Assembly: GCA_016882345.1 (NCBI GenBank)
Contig: VGQR01000072.1
Coordinates: 1-8,114 of the forward strand
Length of the DNA: 8,114 bases
Source: Cyanobacteria bacterium K_DeepCast_35m_m2_023
GTDB taxonomy: Bacteria > Cyanobacteriota > Cyanobacteriia > PCC-6307 > Cyanobiaceae
Direction: 5' to 3'
Shown here: in pieces, positions 6,151 to 8,114 of the stretch
Position numbering within the stretch: position 1 is the first letter of the stretch
Layout of the letters: the number at the start of each line of letters is the position of its first letter
Translations under genes and position numbers: made by a program
Notes under the pieces: generated by a model
Databases searched by the model: none
What the model was told of the DNA's origin: nothing
Seen by the model: the letters and a program-made list of their open reading frames with translations, nothing else

Positions 6151-6270
6151 GGGAAGGTTCAGGCCGCTGAGGGCTGGTGCTGACAGCCGAGGGAAAGTTC
6201 CGGCAGCGAAGGCATGGTCTCGGCAGTGGAGGCATGGTTTCGGCAGTGGAGGCATGGTTTCGGCAGACCT
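6151..6270. repeat. Decaying 20-bp tandem repeat array (about six units)
   Basis: Six contiguous 20-bp registers start at 6151, 6171, 6191, 6211, 6231 and 6251. The best unit is GGCATGGTTTCGGCAGTGGA (6231-6250). Unit 6211 differs from it at one base; unit 6251 matches its first 16 bases and then diverges. Unit 6191 (GGGAAAGTTCCGGCAGCGAA) matches 14 of 20; units 6151 and 6171 match about half. Similarity thus fades leftward, as in an old array being re-amplified at its right end. Each clear copy carries CATG, which supplies an ATG on both strands, and 20 is not a multiple of 3, so the array opens spurious ORFs in every frame. The three right-hand copies are certain; the left units are tentative. 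Confidence 0.8.
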
Positions 6271-6399
6271 GTGGAAGGTGCAAACAATGGTGTCAACCTT
6301 CTGAAGCGGTTCCCACTCCATGGGGACAGCCCTGCCTTCCAGCCAGCCTTCCTGACGGGTGGGAACGCTTGGAGCCGGTTGTCAGCCGGGGCAGCGTTC
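6271..6399. other. Spacer between the repeat array and the antitoxin-like ORF
   Basis: No gene is supported here. A small hairpin, CCGGTT-GTC-AGCCGG (6375-6389, one G-T pair), ends 10 bases before the ATG at 6400 and next to a GGGG that may serve as a weak ribosome binding site (6387-6391 region). It could influence translation or mark an operator, but the evidence is slight. Confidence 0.3.
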
Positions 6400-7386
6400 A
6401 TGGCGATGGATGGGATTGAGGTCAGCTTGCGTGAAGCGAGGGCGCAGCTGTCCCGTCTGGTGGATGTCGCCCATGCCGGCCAGACGGTTGTGCTGACGCG
6501 CTATGGCCGGCCCTGGGCCCGGTTGATGCCACCTGAGCAACCCGAGCGCCCAAGGCCGTCCTATGGGCGCTTCATGGTGGAGGCCCTGGGCAGTGATTTC
6601 ACCGTTCTGCTCAGGCAGGGCGTGGATCCGGGGTTGCAGCAGAGGCTGCTCCGGTGGGCCCGCTCCCTACTGCCTCCACCACCTGACTGCGTGGGCCAGG
6701 GCAGCAACCCACTGCGCGGCGTCTTGCTCGACACCAACATCCTGCTGTGGTGGTGGGGGTTCCCCGGTCTGCTGCCCGACAGATGGAGCCGCTGGCTGCG
6801 TGCACCCACCGCCGCCGTGTGGGTGAGCATGGCGAGCCTGGAGCAGCTCTCAGAGGCGGCCCACAACGGGCGGCTTCCCTGGCTCAGGCCAGCGCTGCAA
6901 CGCTGCCGGGCATTGCTGGACGCCGATGGCTTTCGTTGCCTGAGCGTGGAACTCCACCACTTGCAGGCCGCCGAACGACTGGTCCTGAGACCCGGGAACC
7001 CGGCAGAACCGGATCGATCGCACCAATCCACCCATCGTGTGGACCGGGTGCTCAAGGTGCAGGCGCGCCTGGAAGGGCTCGAGCTGCTCAGGCCCTGGGC
7101 CGGTAGCCCCCCTCCAGCAACGCCGCCAGCGGGTCGAGCACAAAGGTCCGTTGGCGCCAGCGGGGGTGGGGCAGCTGCAGCGCCGGCTGCGTGGGGGTTG
7201 CGGGCAGATCGAGGCGCAACTCACCCCACCAGAGCAGATCGAGGTCCAGGCTGCGCGGCCCCCAGTGCTGGCGCTGGCCCAGGGGGGGCCGTCCAAAGCG
7301 GGCCTCAAGCTGCTGCAGCGACTGGAGCAGCGCTAGCGCCTGCGCTGTGGCCCGAGCTGGATCGCTGCCGCCCGTTGTCCCAGTAG
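6400..7386 (+). pseudogene. Phd/YefM-type antitoxin domain fused in frame to a degenerate PIN-domain toxin; tail antisense to folK
   Basis: One open frame of 328 codons from ATG 6400. Residues 5-44 are a Phd/YefM antitoxin N-terminus (GIEVSLREARAQLSRLVDVA, then HAGQTVVLTRYGRPWARLMP), the DNA-binding half of a type II toxin-antitoxin pair. After an unfamiliar linker (about 52-104), residues 106-228 read as a PIN nuclease: RGVLLDTNILLWWW (first acidic residue D111), VWVSMASLEQLSEAAHNGRL (140-159) and DRVLKVQARLEGLELL (215-230). Antitoxin and toxin are normally separate overlapping genes; no stop separates them here. The PIN half looks damaged: the usual SLWEI catalytic Glu position holds Gln149 (Glu148 is one place early), the HRDPFDR acidic motif is HRVDR (213-216), and the C-terminal TxD segment is missing. 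Beyond about 7087 the frame runs antisense through folK to TAG 7384-7386, so this tail is not expected to be real protein. Most likely an inactivated toxin with an antitoxin remnant; a GTG start inside codon 98 for the PIN part is possible. Confidence 0.68.
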
Positions 7387-7603
7387 GCAACTCCACCACC
7401 ACCACAGCATTGAGGTAATCGCTCTGGCCCGGCGGGCCACCCACAGGCGCGGTCCGCAGCAGCGGCGACCAATGGCAGCGCCCGCCCAGAGACCGCAGCA
7501 GCTGCTCCAAAGCGGGCTTCACCGCCGCCAGGGTGGCTGCCGGCTCGCCTGCGGGACTGGGGAGGTTGGCGCCCAGGGCAATGGCGAGGGTGTCGGGGCG
7601 CAC
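7088..7603 (-). CDS. folK: 2-amino-4-hydroxy-6-hydroxymethyldihydropteridine pyrophosphokinase (HPPK)
   Basis: Transfers pyrophosphate from ATP to 6-hydroxymethyl-7,8-dihydropterin, the step before dihydropteroate synthase in folate synthesis, in the cytosol. With the GTG at 7603-7601 it is 171 aa, close to the family's usual 160 or so. Features: LAIALGANLPSP (6-17), TAPVGGPPGQSDYLNAVVVV (51-70), QQLEARFGR (97-105), the HPPK signature HWGPRSLDLDLLWWG (113-127; D120 and D122 are the Mg-binding pair, R117 contacts ATP), and LPHPRWRQRTFVLDPLA (144-160). The GTG is chosen because the family starts just before the LAIALGAN strand; the in-frame ATG at 7699 would add 32 residues and abut chlD's ATG. 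Neither start has a clear Shine-Dalgarno. The 3' end is crossed by the antisense toxin-like frame. A strong inverted repeat lies immediately upstream of the GTG. Confidence 0.9.
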   Translation of the reverse strand: MRPDTLAIALGANLPSPAGEPAATLAAVKPALEQLLRSLGGRCHWSPLLRTAPVGGPPGQSDYLNAVVVVELPTGTTGGSDPARATAQALALLQSLQQLEARFGRPPLGQRQHWGPRSLDLDLLWWGELRLDLPATPTQPALQLPHPRWRQRTFVLDPLAALLEGGYRPRA

Positions 7604-7609
7604 CAGGGC

Positions 7610-7654
7610 CAGGGCCAGACGATCGGCGAGCCGCTGGAGCGGCTCCTGGCCCTG
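7610..7654. repeat. Nested inverted repeat at the folK 5' end, between folK and chlD
   Basis: The inner arms GAGCCGCT (7628-7635) and AGCGGCTC (7638-7645) are perfect inverses with a 2-bp spacer. The outer arms CAGGGCCAG (7610-7618) and CTGGCCCTG (7646-7654) are also perfect inverses; only the left side has an unpaired 9-base stretch (7619-7627). In folK mRNA it would form a long GC stem ending 6 bases before the GTG; as DNA it is a dyad of the kind bound by dimeric regulators. If folK really starts at 7699, the same bases would encode residues near LADRLALALV and the dyad could be coincidental. Confidence 0.5.
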
Positions 7655-7697
7655 ATCAGCGAGACTGGCGCGCACAATGTTGGGCCTGAACCACTCC

Positions 7698-8114
7698 ATG
7701 GTGGCAAGCGGGATGGTTGCGGGCAGCGCGGGAGCCACAGGGGCGATCAACGAGGCCGCCGCGCGGGCCTTTCCGCTGGCCGCCATCACCGGCCACGGCA
7801 CGCTCAAGCTGGCGCTGCTGCTGGCGGCGGTGGATCCGGGCCTGGGCGGCGTGGTAATCGCCGGCGGGCGGGGCACCGGCAAATCGGTGCTGGCGCGCGG
7901 ATTGCACGCCCTGCTGCCGCCGATCGACGTGCTCGATCTGGACACGGGCTTCAACCTTGATCCCCGGCGGCCCGACGACTGGGACGAAGCCACCCGCGCC
8001 CGCCTGATCGACCTGGGGGCCGACCCCAGCAGCAGCGACACGGGCGGGGGCGCCACCGGGCTGCTGCCCACCAAGGTGATGCCGGCACCGTTCGTGCAGG
8101 TGCCCCTGGGCATC
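7698..8114 (+). CDS. chlD: Magnesium chelatase subunit D (ChlD), N-terminal part; cut by the window end
   Basis: 139 residues of a protein that is usually around 650-700. ChlD works with ChlI and ChlH to insert Mg2+ into protoporphyrin IX, the first committed chlorophyll step. The visible part is the start of the AAA+ domain: [20 protein letters not shown] (21-40), [19 protein letters not shown] (45-63) with an intact Walker A (G56-x4-G61-K62-S63), then [13 protein letters not shown] (68-80) and [12 protein letters not shown] (85-96), the N-x-D-P-x-x-P-x-x-W element of ChlI/ChlD proteins. ChlD is preferred over ChlI because the loop reads GGRGTGKS and the lead-in matches picocyanobacterial ChlD as I recall it; the missing von Willebrand-type C-terminus would settle it. 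Starts at ATG 7698 or 7713 are both in frame; neither has a strong Shine-Dalgarno. Divergent from folK. Confidence 0.88.
   Translation, partial: MVASGMVAGSAGATGAINEAAARAFPLAAITGHGTLKLALLLAAVDPGLGGVVIAGGRGTGKSVLARGLHALLPPIDVLDLDTGFNLDPRRPDDWDEATRARLIDLGADPSSSDTGGGATGLLPTKVMPAPFVQVPLGI

Noticed and set aside
6151..6270. CRISPR array
   Set aside because: Units are directly adjacent with no unique spacers, and no cas gene is present.
6151..6270. Plasmid-type iteron origin
   Set aside because: No replication initiator gene, no AT-rich region and no DnaA-box cluster nearby; tandem repeats alone do not support an origin.
6214..6399. Antitoxin ORF starting inside the repeat array
   Set aside because: The ATG comes from a repeat unit and the 60 or so residues before 6400 have no family similarity; the Phd-like sequence begins at 6400-6406.
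7088..8113. folK frame extended upstream to the window edge
   Set aside because: Beyond about 7700 it is antisense to chlD, which has an intact Walker A and conserved lead-in; FolK does not carry such an extension.

Overview
The window looks like chromosomal DNA from a high-GC picocyanobacterium (Cyanobium or Synechococcus type). The right edge carries the start of a magnesium-chelatase D subunit (chlorophyll synthesis). The neighbour set (fabI, photolyase genes, a DegT aminotransferase, Nudix, folK, chlD) resembles what I recall of picocyanobacterial chromosomes. Only one GCGATCGC (HIP1) octamer was noticed (3115-3122), unlike HIP1-rich cyanobacteria. No RNA gene, IS element or CRISPR array was seen.

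Left part (1-2575): the 5' two thirds of fabI on the minus strand (the C-terminus lies outside the window), then two plus-strand genes joined by an ATGA overlap. The first encodes only a photolyase FAD-binding domain (287 aa); the second encodes only a photolyase N-terminal alpha/beta domain (157 aa). This is a split photolyase whose gene order is reversed relative to the usual domain order. The FAD half has exactly four cysteines, in an arrangement close to that of the [4Fe-4S] bacterial cryptochrome/photolyase family. A convergent minus-strand gene encodes a probable lipoprotein of unknown function.

Middle (2683-6026): a DegT/DnrJ/EryC1 aminotransferase on plus, facing a minus-strand operon of a Nudix hydrolase followed by a complete class I CPD photolyase (phr), coupled by TGATG. 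The window therefore holds a complete photolyase and, about 2 kb away, a split photolyase-like pair.

Right part (6027-8114): about 1.06 kb of accessory-looking DNA separates the Nudix gene from folK. It holds a decaying array of 20-bp tandem repeats and a single reading frame fusing a Phd/YefM-type antitoxin domain to a PIN-type toxin domain. The PIN half looks damaged (altered acidic residues, no proper end) and runs antisense into folK. Then come folK (minus) and divergent chlD (plus, cut by the window end), with a strong nested inverted repeat just upstream of the likely folK start.

Functional threads: light and UV-damage repair (split photolyase, phr), cofactor and pigment synthesis (folK, chlD), lipid synthesis (fabI), sugar amination (DegT), nucleotide-derivative clean-up (Nudix), and a toxin-antitoxin relic.
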